A stretch of 57,258 nt of DNA from contig JADNYV010000229.1 of assembly GCA_015501055.1 (NCBI GenBank), forward strand, positions 1 through 57,258, read 5' to 3'. Below the pieces are notes generated by a model. It was not told the DNA's origin, made no database searches, and saw only the letters and a list, made by a program, of their open reading frames with translations. Shown one piece after another: positions 44,433 to 56,669 of this stretch. Source of the stretch: Mucidula mucida (taxonomy: Eukaryota; Basidiomycota; Agaricomycetes; Agaricales; Physalacriaceae). How positions within the stretch are numbered: position 1 is the stretch's first letter; each line of letters begins with the position of its first letter. The position numbers and the translations under genes were made by a program.

Positions 44433-45439
44433 CAAGAAACGCGTGGTGGGTGTCATTTACTCGAAGCGTCTACTTCATATTTCTCAATTTAGCCATGCAG
44501 GATGGCTTTCGGAAGGCAGAGTCCAATGGTTTGGGCTCGTCGCATTAAGCAGTACCGCCATTCCTACGTGTAACATTCATTATGTGGCGCTCTTCAAATC
44601 CACTTTTTTATAGCATCGTGCGAAGATCGCGAAGTGCTCGTGTCCTACTCCCCACACTCACGAAATCGATGAGAACACCATACTCAACATGTCACTTGTG
44701 AGCAACTTTCGCGTAGAGCAGTTCAATAATACTAACACAAGCGATTATCAGTATATTCAAACAGTAAACGTTTCTGATTCATGGAGAGCCGACGTAGAGG
44801 CTTCAGCAAACCACTGTCCTAATGACCAAGAACTCCAACTCGAAACAGTATTGGACGCACGGGATCACTCCGATGGGGTTGGAATCGCTAGTGTCGAAGA
44901 GCGCTGAGACGTTAACGTTTTAACGCTGACAGCAATGTAGCTGACGAGACCGTCCGCAAGAGTGGAGATGACAGCGCTGCAGGCAGATGGTCCTCACAGT
45001 CAGGTCCTGAATCAAGTAAGCGACTCGGAGCTATATCGCTCGCAAACTTGGCTTTGCATGTCTGTGATTCCTCGGACTCTGCCTTTCATGTCAGACGGTC
45101 CGCCTATCATCGTCGAGAAATACCAAATAGCACCCCAAGAATCATCAACCTCTACTCAACATCAATATTCACACTTTTAGATATGATCAGCGTATCTCTT
45201 ATTTCCTGTGCCTCCGATTGGGCAATAAGTTCGTGGTGGAGGGCGTAGATATTCGAGCCGAAGCACATAAGAGATCACTTTAGCTCAGTGTAACGATTGT
45301 GGCGGAACTTTCGAGATGATTCCGTGACGCTGACAAACAAGCTGATACAGCCTTTGGCTCCGCTCTCCGACGACACGCGTCTGGGGAACGCGTAAGCTCC
45401 CTCTTTCTCTATATAACTCACCATCTTTGCATCATCTCT
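44433..45439. other. Intergenic or decayed sequence
   Basis: It holds the possible tail of the MYND protein (to about 44613) and short ORFs (44689-44907, 44962-45180) with no recognised motif. The last 80 bp have promoter-like sequence (TATATAA near 45410) for the AN1 gene. Confidence 0.3.
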
Positions 45440-46587
45440 ATGGATCCCGCACGAGACGAACAGCTACTCTCGGTCGGCAAGCAGTGCTCCCACCCAAGCT
45501 GCCTGCTCGTCGACTTTCTACCCTTTAAATGCCAACATTGCGCCGAAGCCTTTTGTCAAGAACATTTCCTAGCAAAGGACCACAGCTGCCCGAGCTACGA
45601 TGAGACAAAGCACAACCGCATTGCTCCTCATTGTATGTCCACTCATTTCATCAACGGTTTATAAGTCATGTTGGAATCATTAGGTCCTCTGTGCAATGAG
45701 CCGGTCGCTATACCCCCAGGACAAGACCCTAATATCAAGATGGATACGCACTTGACGCAGGAGTGCACGGTTATGACGGGTAGGGCGAAGCAAAAGTCCA
45801 AGCCCGTCTGCCAGAGTGGGCGGTGCGGCAAGGTTCTCTATTCTCCCATACGCTGTGATGTACGCCCTCATTCCTCCTTACTGCGCTCTGCTAACTTGCG
45901 TTGTAGAAATGTCATAAGCAATTCTGCCCTTCGCACCGATTCCCCAGCGACCACCGCTGCTCGCCCGCACCCGTGGCGCAGTCCAGCCGACTGTTGAATC
46001 TCTCCGCGCCTAGCATCAACACCAAGGCGCTCAACGCCAAAGCGTCAGCGGCTTCTGATGCACTCAAGAAGCATATTCCCACTTCTCTGCCCAAGCCATC
46101 ACCTCAGCCACCTGCTTCCTCCTCAAACAGCAAGCCCGCTCTTTTCTCCAAAACAGACCGGTGAGCACCTTCTTTTCCTCAAGCCAAGTATTCGCTCATG
46201 ACGCGGCAGCGCTTCTCCTGAACCCATTATCCTTGTCACTGTCACCTCAACTACAACGAAACCTACTGATGACAACAAACCCGAACCCGCAATCCGTCCT
46301 AATGCTTATGCGCCACCCCCGATCTTCGGAAATGCTTGATTCTTGATCCCCCCCCAAATTGTATCGATAATATATTGTATTCGTATTTCTAGACGTGCGA
46401 GAGCAGAGAGGGAGAGTAGGAAGAAGGCGTTGCAAGCTCGGGCGAAGAAAGGCGTAAGTCATGCTTCATTTCTTCAAAGCGGATCGTGCTGAGTTGTCAA
46501 CAGTTGTTGTCGGAGGAGGAGAAGGCTTTTCTTGCAGCAGAGGAGGCGGCGGAGGCGAATAAGAAGGACGACTGTGTCGTTATGTAG
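45440..46587 (+). CDS. AN1-type zinc finger protein
   Basis: Two AN1 fingers in order: the first from CSHPSC through KCQHC and FCQEHF, in exon 1; the second from CQSGRC through RCD|KCHKQFCPSHRF, interrupted by an intron. Start ATG 45440 (MDPARDEQLL). Introns lie at about 45634-45691 (GTATGT ... ATTAG), 45860-45906 (GTACGC ... TTGTAG), one after 46159 (GTGAGC), and one ending CAACAG at 46502. The final exon encodes a charged coiled segment (LSEEEKAFLAAEEAAEANKK) and stops at 46585-46587. The arrangement resembles ZFAND2/Cuz1-type adaptors of the Cdc48-proteasome system; that function is inferred. The gene appears intact. Confidence 0.85.
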
Positions 46588-46765
46588 CGTTCACTTTCAT
46601 TCATACTATATTCCACATGCTAATGTTATTCGTCCTATCGATTTTTGTGCAGCATGCAGCTAAGTAACGACATCTTAGTTGCCCGACCTTCTCGCTTCTA
46701 CTGTGCGACAGGACGGGATATTTCATTGTGTAGTGGCACCTCCGCGCCAGGGGAACCAATTTACT

Positions 46766-46820
46766 GTCGCTATCCTTACTCTCGGCGCGTACTACCTCAT
46801 CGGTGCGTGACTCGCTTCCC
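46766..46820 (+). pseudogene. MATE exon fragment next to FunK1 D
   Basis: About 55 bp align with the intact MATE gene across an exon end and its donor: GCGCGTACTACCTCATC then GGTGCGTGACTCGCTTCC, against GCGCGTACTACATCATCGGTGCGTGACTCACTTCC. The orientation relative to FunK1 is convergent, as at copies A and B. Confidence 0.65.
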
Positions 46821-46925
46821 TGATATCTGCGAGGCGGAAGTGGTATCAGGAGAGTAAAGAATATACTGGCGTAAATTCGAGTACATATAACCAATCGCTG
46901 CTATCATAAGTAAGGTGGCACCAAT

Positions 46926-49495
46926 TTAATCCTCTTTGGCGACCGGATACATCATGTCGAGCTGCCGCTTCTCGCCTCTGCCATCCTTCCCAAAGGTCTT
47001 CATGATAGTCAAGATGGCCTCATAGCTAACAGCACCGTCCATGGTTTCTTCGTCAAAGGCCACGAGTGCTGGCGATTTGTCGCCTACATCCATGTCCTCA
47101 TGGTTCTTGTTGTCCTCATCCTCATCGTCCTCGTTCAAGTCCTCCTCGTTGAAGTCCTCATTGTCCGAGTCCTCATCATCCGAGTCCTCATCGTCCTCAT
47201 CGTCCGCTGCTAGTTGCCATAAGGTCCTGTTGTTCATACCCTGTCCAAAGCTTTTATGAAGCCGTCTGATCCAGAAAGCAAAGTCCTTGAACGAATTATC
47301 TGGGACAGGAATAGAGCGCCTGTTGTAGAGCATCATCTGATATTTCTTGTAAAACAGCTGCTCGTCTGTCATAGAGAACCATGAGTGATAAGGAGAAGAT
47401 TCAATGGCGTGGAGATAAGAGCCATCCTTGCCGGGTTTCTTCTTGAGTGCGTTGGCACAGGTAAGAAGAACGATGATGTAGAAGATCGACTCGAGGTCAT
47501 GACGGTATAGGTGAATGGGAGGGTCTCCATTGATATCCAGTCGGTGAAGTTCGTGAGCCATAAAGGGCAGCGTTCCAGTGCGTTGCTTGGAGGACGCGTC
47601 TCGGGAAGACGACAAATCAAAGTCGTTGAGGACACCACATATTCTGCTTTTGCGTACGTGCCACATGATGTTTCCATGACTTAGATCGCGGTGCATGATA
47701 CGGGGATAGTCGTAGATCCATCGATGGACTGCGATCCAGCCTTCAGCTTTAAACGATAGTCGAGGGCATGAAGAACGTACCTTGAAAAACATCAAAAAGA
47801 ACTTGCGCATAATCCTCCGGCTTCACCAACGTGTCCAGGCTGTGAAGACGTTCATGGACGCTCACTCGACACACACGAAGTTCGTATTGACAAGAATTTT
47901 CGTCGGCAAACTTGACGTCCTGGCTGGACAGGTACTCGAAGAGCTTCCTCCCAGGACTATCTGGTGTTAGATGAAACTCTTGGGAATGCAAAACGGTTGG
48001 AATATGGTCCAACACCCATGCCGCTGCATCTCCTTCTGCCTTGACAGCTTCGGTGATCTTGTCCACAAATGCATTCTCGGGAACACGAGAGGAAGCTGGC
48101 CAACTGATCTTGACGACGAGCTCCCTGTCCGGCCACGCATCGGACGTTCCTTCAACGACACATGTATTCCGCCCAATGATTCCTCGTTGGTGCATGACGG
48201 TGCGGCCTAGCGTTACCAAGACGGATTTGTCGCCGACCTGGAGTTTAATCTGCCGCCCAACGAAGAGTGACATGGGATCTTTCGCCATGCCATTGGTGTA
48301 GTTCTGATACATCTCCAAAAATGGGTCTGGCATCAAGTTCTCCAGGATTCCGCGCTGCGCTAGAGTAGCTCGATGAAGACAGATGAGGACCGCGATAAAA
48401 CGACGTTCGTCCAGACATTCACATTGAGACGTCTGGAGGTCCATAAACTGGAAAGGTTGAGAAACGGCAACGATGGACCGGTCGTGATAGACAAGTTGCA
48501 TTTTGTTCAACCCAACAAGCAATCCAAAGGTGTGTGACCGAAAGCCGGCGCTGGAGAGAACTTGTAGAGCATATTGTGCAATTGAAGGGAGACGGAGTGG
48601 TGGTCTCCGAAATCATCGTCCGCTCCAATTGTTGTGGGAGCCTGCCCAACGGAGGCCGCAATTGCGGGGAGGATGTGCGATTTGAACCTCTTCGCGACAG
48701 GCAGGTCCGCTGGGCAGGACTGTCGTGAGCGCTTTCTCGCATTTCGTCGGCTGCAGCTCGTGTCCTTCAATGAGCCTTTCTGCGCTTCGGCTGTTTCAGT
48801 GCTTTGTAGGAGATCGCAATCTCTGGGATCAAGCCACCTATATAACGGGTTTAAAAAAAGAGAGCACAACGGAAGAGAGACGCACCGGGCCCCAATATTG
48901 TGTAAGAGCAAGTTGAACCACGGTCGAGGACTCGCTTTCCGGCTTGCACATCATAGTAGAGTTGCTTTTGAGAGCAACCAGGACTCTCTGCTCTGATACC
49001 AGTCGGTTCTTTAGGATAGCTTGATGATAGCCGCGATGCACCAAAACTGTCGCTTCCGACGACGACTCGAGTAACAGCATCGCAAATTTTGAGGTAATCG
49101 TTGTACAGCTGATTCCTGCGTTGCGTATCCGAGAGACAGGTGTACTTGAAAGACGCTCGTGCGCTGCGATACGAAGGGTTAATGGCAATAGAATTGATGA
49201 GGGCGTTCATTGTCTTGTCAGACTGCCAATCGGTGCGCAGCCCTAGGACGACATGGAGGAAGATGTCGGTGGGAAAGAAGACGCGATACGTCTGCAGAGC
49301 GTCATCCGAGTACATATCGACGGATGTGTGATAGAAGTAGAAGCTCAAAAGGACGCTATCCCTAGGGGTCGAGACGAGTCGAGGCAAAGCCTGTAAAATT
49401 ATCGAACAATGAATGGGTGAAGTGAGACTGGGATATGCGTCGCGGTGCCTTCGATGGTATAAAGACGTTAATTGTGAGGGAAGGGCCCTTGACAA
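46926..49495 (-). pseudogene. FunK1-type kinase, copy D (diverged, one frameshift)
   Basis: A shorter, more diverged relative. Exon 1 (from ATG 49495) lacks the long Pro/Ser-rich N-terminus but has YRVFFPTDIFLHVVLGL and VLDRGSTCSYTILG. An intron with GTGCGT/ATATAG leads to exon 2 (SCPADLPVAKRFKSH, a nuclear-signal-like patch). One base is missing near 48580, between the SLQ and YALQVLSSAGF blocks; the frame then runs open through LVGLNKMQLVYHDRS, VVKISWPASSRVPE and exon 3 (MHRDLSHGNIMWH, NDFDLSS, HLYRHDLESIFYIIV), with an acidic tract before the stop at 46926. Catalytic residues are kept. If the single frameshift is a sequence error, this is a live gene. Confidence 0.8.
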
Positions 49496-50570
49496 CTTGG
49501 CAGTGGAAGTAAATGGACAAAGAACGCTGCCCCTATTTGTATGCTAATCGTATCGCTATCACGTGCGCGCGTCCACATCTTGAGCCTCCTCAGGAAACGA
49601 AGGTCTAGCGCCGCACTTGATAGGGCGTGGGCCGACAAGCGGCGAGTTACAAACCTCCGTGTTGGGACAATTGCCGGTGGCATGGCTTTCAATAGTGTTA
49701 GCACTAGCACCCTCAAGGGTACGGGCGAAAAGCTTAGTATGTTTCTTTGTCTCTTTTTCATCATCATCTTCTCTGTGAATCCTGGAAATTTTGACTGTGT
49801 TCGCAGGAACAGTCATTGGGAAGGATAAATCTTAGTGAGAAATATGACCGTCGAGTCACTACTCTCTTCATCATTCGGCGCATGTTTGTAATTGTGGATG
49901 TGGTACAATTGTGCAGGCAATAACACGATTCTTTCCTAAATCATAACATTCATCAGCAATGTCTTGCGCGGCGAGGTTTATGATTATCAGATCAACAGGT
50001 GTCGACACAAACCGTTCGACATCCTCAGTAGTAGTACGGGTTGAGCAGCATGTACTGCAAATTTACATTGAGTAACTGGTGAGCATTATCACAAGAGGGA
50101 AAGTGTTTGATAGCAAGCTGACAAAGAGTAAAATACAACGGAGTACAGAGCCCCTTCAATAAAAACAGAAAGATCTCAGTTTTGCCCGACAAACGTCGAA
50201 GACAGTTCCCCTCATGGGTTTCTCTACGATGACAGTACATGCTGATTCACAGATGACTGACTGTACGTGCTGAGTCAAACCCCAGGTGAAACACGCGTAA
50301 GTCTGGTTGAACTAAAGTCACGGACACTGAATTGGAAGCGAGGGGCACCCATAGAGAAACAAACCATAAAGGTTTGTGAATTTGAATACTACCCGTACCA
50401 CAGCGAGTACTTCAACTCGTTCTCAGATCACCGATGTCGGATTCTTGACGTACTTATTGCCTCCATCTCAGTGTCGCATCAGCCAGGAGAGGAAGTAAGT
50501 AATATAAGTAGTTGCATGAATTCGAGTACATAAAACAATTTCTGTTATCCTAAAGTAAAGTGACACTGCT
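49496..50570. other. Intergenic region between FunK1 D and C
   Basis: About 1.1 kb. It contains the D promoter (CACGTG at 49560-49565, a TATA-like TATTTGTAT near 49534) and the 3' flank of copy C, whose last ~60 bp (ATTCGAGTACATA ... AGTAAAGTGACAC) resembles the flanks of D and E. ORFs such as 50267-50533 are unsupported. Confidence 0.35.
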
Positions 50571-53121
50571 CTAATCCTTTTTGGCAAACGGATACATCAT
50601 TTTGAGCGGCCGCTTCCTCCCGCTGTCATCCTTTCCAAAGGTCTTCAAAATAGCTAAGATGGCGGCATAGCTAACAGCACCGTCCATGGTTTCTTCGTCG
50701 AAGGCCGTGGTTGCTGGCAAATCGTCGTCTATATCCATGTCCGGGTCGTTTAAGAGTGCAGCTGCTCGTTCCACTTTGGCCTTACTGATCATACCCCTCT
50801 CAAAACGGAGGTAAATGTGCTTGATCCAAGCAGCGAAGCCCTGGAAGGAATCATGGGTGACAGGAATAGAGAGTGTCGTGTACCTTGAGATGAGCTTGTA
50901 TTTCTTGTCGTGTAAGTCGATGTCTGACATGGAGAACCATGAGTAACAGGGAGAGGATTTATTGGCGTGGAGATGAGAGCCATCGTCGTTGGGTTCCTTC
51001 TTGAGTGCGTAGGCACAGGTAAGAAGAATGATGAGGTAGAAGATCGATTCGAGGTCATGACGGTATAGATGAACGGGAGGGTTTCCGTTAGCGTCCAGGG
51101 CATGCAGCTCATGAGCCATGAAGGGTCGAGTTCCGGTGCGCTGCTTGGAGGACGCGCCGATCGCGTTCCGGAAAGACGACAAATCAAAGTCATTGAGGAC
51201 ACCGCAGATTCTACCTCTGCGGTGATGCCACATGATGTTTCCTTGGCTAATGTCTCGATGGATAATACACGGATGGTCGTAAATCCAACGGTGTACTAAA
51301 CAAAAGTCAGCATTGTAGCACAGACGAAGCCGGGAGAACATACCTTGAAAGACATCGAAAATAACCTGGGCATAATCCTCCCGCTTCTTTAGAGCATCCA
51401 GGCGGTAAAGTCGCTCATGAACGCTCACTCGACATACTCGGTGTTCGTAGTAGAACGCCTTGTCGTCGACAAACTTGACATCCGGGCCCGATAGGTACTC
51501 CCAGAGTTGCTTCCAGGACTATCTGGCTGGAGATGGAAATCTTGAGAGTGCAAGATAGTCGGAATATGGTCCACACCCATGCCGCATCTTCCTGCGCCTC
51601 CTCCGCTTCCTTGATCGCGTCCACAAAGGTGTTCTCAGGTACTCGGGAGGACGCAGGCCAACTGAGCTTAACGACCAGGTCCATGCCCGGCCATTCATCG
51701 ACGTTCCTTCAACGACACAAGTGCTCCGTCCAATGATTCCGGTTGACGCATAACGATGAGCCCTAGCTTTACCAAGACGGCTTTGCCGCCGACTTGGAGT
51801 TTGATCTGCTTCCCAACAAAGAGCGTCTTGGGATCGTTCGCCATGTTATCGGTGTATGTCTGGTACACCTCCAAGAACGGATCTGGTATCAGGTTCTCCA
51901 TGATCCCGCGCTGCGCTAAAGTCGCTCGATGCAGACAGATGAGGAGTGCGACGAAGCGGCGTTCATCCACACACTGGACGTAGTCAGTGGTCTTGAGGTC
52001 GACCATTGGGAAGGGCTGAGAAACGGCGATGACGGAACGGTCGTAATAGAGAATTTGGATCTCGTTTATTCCAACGAGGAAGCCGAAACAGTGTGAGCGA
52101 AAGCCGGCGCTGGAAAGGACATTGAGCGCATATCGCGCGCATTGACGAGAGACTCCGTGTCGATTTTGCGAACCGTCGGCCAACTCCATGTTGATGGATG
52201 ACACTGTCTGTCCACCAGAGGCAACCGCGGCGGACATAATGCTTCCTGGTTTGAACCTTTTGGCGTTAGGCATGTCGCTCATAAGTTGCGACGGACGTTT
52301 GTTGTTCCGCATGTAGTTACTCGACGACATGCCTGTGCGTTCTTCAGCCCTTTCGACAGCATCAAGAAGTTCCTTCATGTCTCTAGGATCCGTGCCATCT
52401 ATGTAACGAGTTAGACAAATATGGAAAACAACTGCAGAGAAGACTCACCGATCCCTAAGACCGTGTATGGAGACGTCGAGCCACGATCAATGCCATTCCG
52501 GTCGATGAAATATTGACCGTGAGGCCAACCGAAAAATTTCTTTGGTCCTTTGCGGCTCCGCATCTTGTTAGCTGAACCCTTCCACAAACTTTGGGAGAGA
52601 GTCATCCCGTCCGGCGAACGCTCGGCTTTAGCACCAAGAAGAGAGCTGTGATCATGGGATAGCTCCACAACGACTTGGATGCCTCGCTCCCGTCCTCGTC
52701 GATAATAATACCGGTGAGGATATTACACATATCCAGGTAGTCGTCATATAACAGACTTTCGTGCTTGATACTCGGCTGGAGACACATCTTCCTGTAATTG
52801 GTCCTGCGCTTGTGATAGGTGGCGTTCTTTAGGACTTTGTCAATGAGGGAGTTCAGTACTTCGTCCACCTTTGGGCAGACCAAGCAGGACATGGAGGAAT
52901 ATGTCGGTTGGGAAGAAGACGCGAGAGCTCTTGAGGTCTTGATCAACGTATATATCAACAGATTTACGATAATGCTCTTCGTAGTTGAATTGGATTGACG
53001 GACCGCTGTTCCCAGGAGTGTCCGCAAGATTAAGCAGTGCCCGCGTCTTTGGACGAGCTGGGGGCTGCACGACGACGAGCTCATCGAGAGAGGGTGAGCG
53101 AGAACCTGGGCACTTGGGCAT
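50571..53121 (-). pseudogene. FunK1-type kinase, copy C (multiple frameshifts)
   Basis: ATG 53121 (MPKCPGSRSPSLDELV) gives a short N-terminus. Exon 1 changes frame near 52865 (after GLPK) and again near 52650. Exon 2 is open from 52378 but loses single bases near 51742, 51700, 51572 and 51505 relative to A, each in a short run. Exon 3 (51294-50571) is open, with IHRDISQGNIMWH, NDFDLSSFRN and HALDANGNPPVHLYRHD, and it almost lacks the acidic tract. No TATAAATA is seen upstream, although the CACGTG block is. Probably a pseudogene; base loss is the dominant change. Confidence 0.8.
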
Positions 53122-53564
53122 ATCTGGTAGCAAAGGCAGGGGTGAAAGTTGATAAAGAACAGCAGAGATATGGAGGACAATCGCGAGCGGCTGTTATCAA
53201 ATTGAGACACAATAGAGTTTATGGGTTAGCCCGATCGTGGGAGTCGCGTGGACGGTTACGGGCAGTGGACAGATTTTTGACCATGACAGTCGTTTGCCAA
53301 GAGGGTTTCTGTCACGTGCCCGTATCCACCGTTCGAGCCCTTAAACTTACTCAGATTGGCAGCCCTAGCAAGAAATATGGAGATCTAAACGACTACTCGT
53401 AAAGCTGCGCGTACTGCAGCTTCTTCTTACGCACAACATTGTCAAATTTTCTGAGGTCTGGCATCCGTTTCAGTATCATATCAGCCGGGAGAGTAGGTAA
53501 TCTAGTTGCATAAAATCAAGTACATATGAACAATCGCTGCTATCATAAGTAAAGTGGCACGACT

Positions 53565-56500
53565 TTAATCCTTTTTGGCAGTCGGATACATCATTTCGAG
53601 CGACTGCTTCTTGCCCCGCCTATTCTTTCCCCGCCCATTCTTCCCAAAGGTCTTCATGATAGTCAAGATGATATCATAGCTAACAGCGCCGTCCATGGTT
53701 TCGTTGTCAAATGCCGCGACTGCGTCGACATCCATGTCGTCGTCGTCTTGGTCCGTCTCCTCGTCTCCGTCTCCGTCTTCCTCGTCCTCCTCGTATAAAG
53801 GTGAAGCTGCCTTTAGGGCATCGGCCTTGCCAACACACCCTTCTTGAATTGGGTGTGCATGTCCTTGATCCAATCAGTGAAGCCGCAAAAGGACTTGTCC
53901 GGAACAGGCAAGAACGCCCGTTCAGGTTCGTGATAACTTGCATTTCTTGTCATACAGCTGGGCATCTGTCATGGAGAACCAAGATTGGGAATCCGTAAGT
54001 AGAGGACGGGATGGTGTCGAGATAAGAGCCGTCGTCGCCGGGTTCCGTCCTTAGTGCATAGGCACAGGTGAGAAGGATGATAATGTAGAAGATCGACTCG
54101 AGGTCATGACGATATAGATGGACCGGAGGGTCTCCGTTAGCGTCCACGTCATGCAGTTCGTGAGCCATGAAGGGTCTCGTTCCCGGTACGCTGCTTGGAG
54201 GAGCCGCTGGTAGCGCCTCGATAAGAGGACAAATCAAAGTCGTTGAGAACACCACGGATGCGACCGTTGCGACAATGCCACATGATGTTTCCATGGCTCA
54301 GATCACGGTGTATGATACGCGGAAAGTCATAGATCCATCGGTGGACTACAATGCCGTCAGCATCAGACAGTATACTGGAAACAAGGAAATCATACCTTGC
54401 AAGACGTCGAAAAGCACTTGCGCATAATCCTCCGGCTTCGTCAAAGTGTCCAGACGCTGCAGGCGTTCCTGCACGCTCACCCGACACACCCGTAGTTCGT
54501 ATCGAACACTTTACCTTCAGCGAACGTGACGCCGGGGCCCGCGAGGTATTCACGAAGCCGGCTTCCAGGAGCATCAGGCGGGAGAGCGAAATCCTGGGAG
54601 TGCAATACAGTCGGAATGTGATCCAAAACCCATGCCGCGTTATTTCCCTCCGCCCTAACAGTTTCCGTGATCTTGTCTACGAATGTATTCTCGGGAACAC
54701 GAGACGCTGCGGGCCAACTGATCTTGACAACCAGGTCTTTGCCTGGCCACGCTGTAGACGTGGCCTCAACAACGCAGGTATTCCGGCCAATGATGCCGGC
54801 TTGGCGCACGAGGATACGACCTAGCTTCACCAAGACCGACCGGCCATTGACATTGAGTTTGATCTTGCGCCCCTTAAAGAGCGTTTTGGGATCTGCCGCC
54901 ATGCCTTCGGTGTAGTTCTGATAAATTTCCAAAAATGGGTCTGGCATCAAGTACTCCATAATACCTCGCTGAGCCAAGGTGGCGCGCTGGAGGCAGATCA
55001 AGAGTGCCACGAAGCGACGTTCGTCCACAGTTGGGGTAAGTTCTTTTCGCTTGAGATCTACCATCGTGAAAGGCTGAGACACGGCGATGATAGAACGGTC
55101 GTAATAGAGGACTTGAATTTCGTTGACGCCAATAAGCAATCCGAAACGGTGAGACCGAAAGCCGGCGCTGGAGAGGACTTCCAGAGCGTAGCGTGCACAT
55201 TGGAGAGAGGCGGAGTGACGCTTCTGCGCATCATCGCTCCCTTGGATGGTAGGGGCTGCGGGAGCCTGCCCAACGGAGGCTGCAATAGTGGGGAGGGGGA
55301 GGGCGTTGGATTTTGAGCGCTTCGCAACAGGCATGTCCGCCGGGGAGGACTGGAACGGGCGCTTTTTCGCTCGCAGGCTGTTGCTCAAGTCGGGCGCCAA
55401 GCCTTCTCGCTTTTCGGCCTTCGCAGCAGCATGAATGCGTTCACGAAGGTCTCTAGGATCCAAGCCATCTAAATAGCAGGTCAGAAAAAGAAGAGATATG
55501 GAGGGAAAGGAGACATACTAAGCCCCAAAATGGTGAATGGACTCGTTGAGCCACGGTCGAGGAAATGCTTGTCCGGTTTCAAGTCGTGAATAACCTGAGT
55601 CTGGGGCCAACCCATAGGGTTTTCTGGACCTGCGTTGGTGCGCATTCCATTCAAGGATTCTCGCCAGAGCCTTTCAGCGACAGAAATCACATCAGGTGAG
55701 ATCGTGGCGTTGCAGCCTACCAAGGCGTTATGGTCCTGGCGATAGCTCCACAACGCAGGAGACTTGTTGTTTTTCTGGTCTTTTTGGCGACAGTCTTAGT
55801 TGCAGCGTTGCACATGTCGATGTAATCGTCGTACAGCTGGTGCTCTTTTCGAACCCCCGTGACGCAGGTCTTCTTGAAAGCCGCTAGTGCGGTGCGATAG
55901 GAAGAGGAGCCCGTGATGGATTGATGAGGGCGGATATTGCGTTGTCAGAGTGCCAATCCTTGGGCAGCCCGAGGAAGATATTTAGAAAGATGTCGATGGG
56001 GAAGAAGACGCGATGTGTCTGAAGATCTTCGGCCACGTATTGATCGACGGATGCGCGATGAAAATTCGTGACATAGTCCATCTGGCCGGAGGCGCCTTTA
56101 TTCCCGGGGGTCTGCAAGGGCTTTGGCAAAGACCGGTTGGGACGAGGGGTAACGGGTGTGCGGTCCGAGGAAGGGATAGAGCTTTGTGGTGGACGAGAGG
56201 TAGGAGTCGGGCGGTTCGAGGAAGGATTGGACTTTCGTGGTAGGGTAGGAGGCCGACGGTCCAACGAAGGCCTAACTCTGTGTGGTCCGATGGTGGAGCC
56301 TAAGGCGGCGGGCAGATTTGGTGTCATCTCAACATGATTAGAAGCGCTTGCGGCCCGATGAGGAGTTCACACCCGGAGGGTTCGCGGCCTAAGGCGTTAC
56401 GACGCGCATGCGGCCCGATGACGAGCTCATCTGTAGAGGATTCGCGACCTAAGGCGTTGGGCACATTTGGTGTCTTTTCAACATCATTAGAAGCAAGCGG

Positions 56501-56566
56501 CCTGATGAGGAGCTCATCTCTCGAGGAGGATTCGGGATCTGAGTCGGGATATGAAGTCTTGGGCAT
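53565..56566 (-). pseudogene. FunK1-type kinase, copy E (mosaic, several frameshifts)
   Basis: ATG 56566 opens the same N-terminus as copies A and B (MPKTSYPDSDPESSSRDELL), but from about 56200 the protein follows a different line (PSSDRTPVTPRP ...), closest to copy D in exon 2 (SSPADMPVAKRSKS, SVGQAP). Exon 2 is open for 55463-54477. Frame breaks lie near 56335, 55925, 54505 (just before the RVCRVSV block), 54180 and 53880. Motifs kept include VVKISWPAASRVPE, IHRDLSHGNIMWH, NDFDLSS and DLESIFYIIILL. An acidic tract and the AKKD-like end close at 53565. Not translatable as written. Confidence 0.8.
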
Positions 56567-56628
56567 ATCCGGTGGCAAAGGCAGGGGGAAAAGTCGATGA
56601 AGAAGAGAAGAGCGTGCATGGCTGCCCG

Positions 56629-56636
56629 TATTTATA
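56629..56636 (-). promoter_or_regulatory. TATA box of FunK1 copy E
   Basis: TATAAATA on the minus strand, 63 bp above the ATG at 56566; the spacing is one base shorter than in B because of an A-run difference in the leader. Confidence 0.6.
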
Positions 56637-56669
56637 TGCAGGACAATTGTTACCAGATTTGGGATACAA

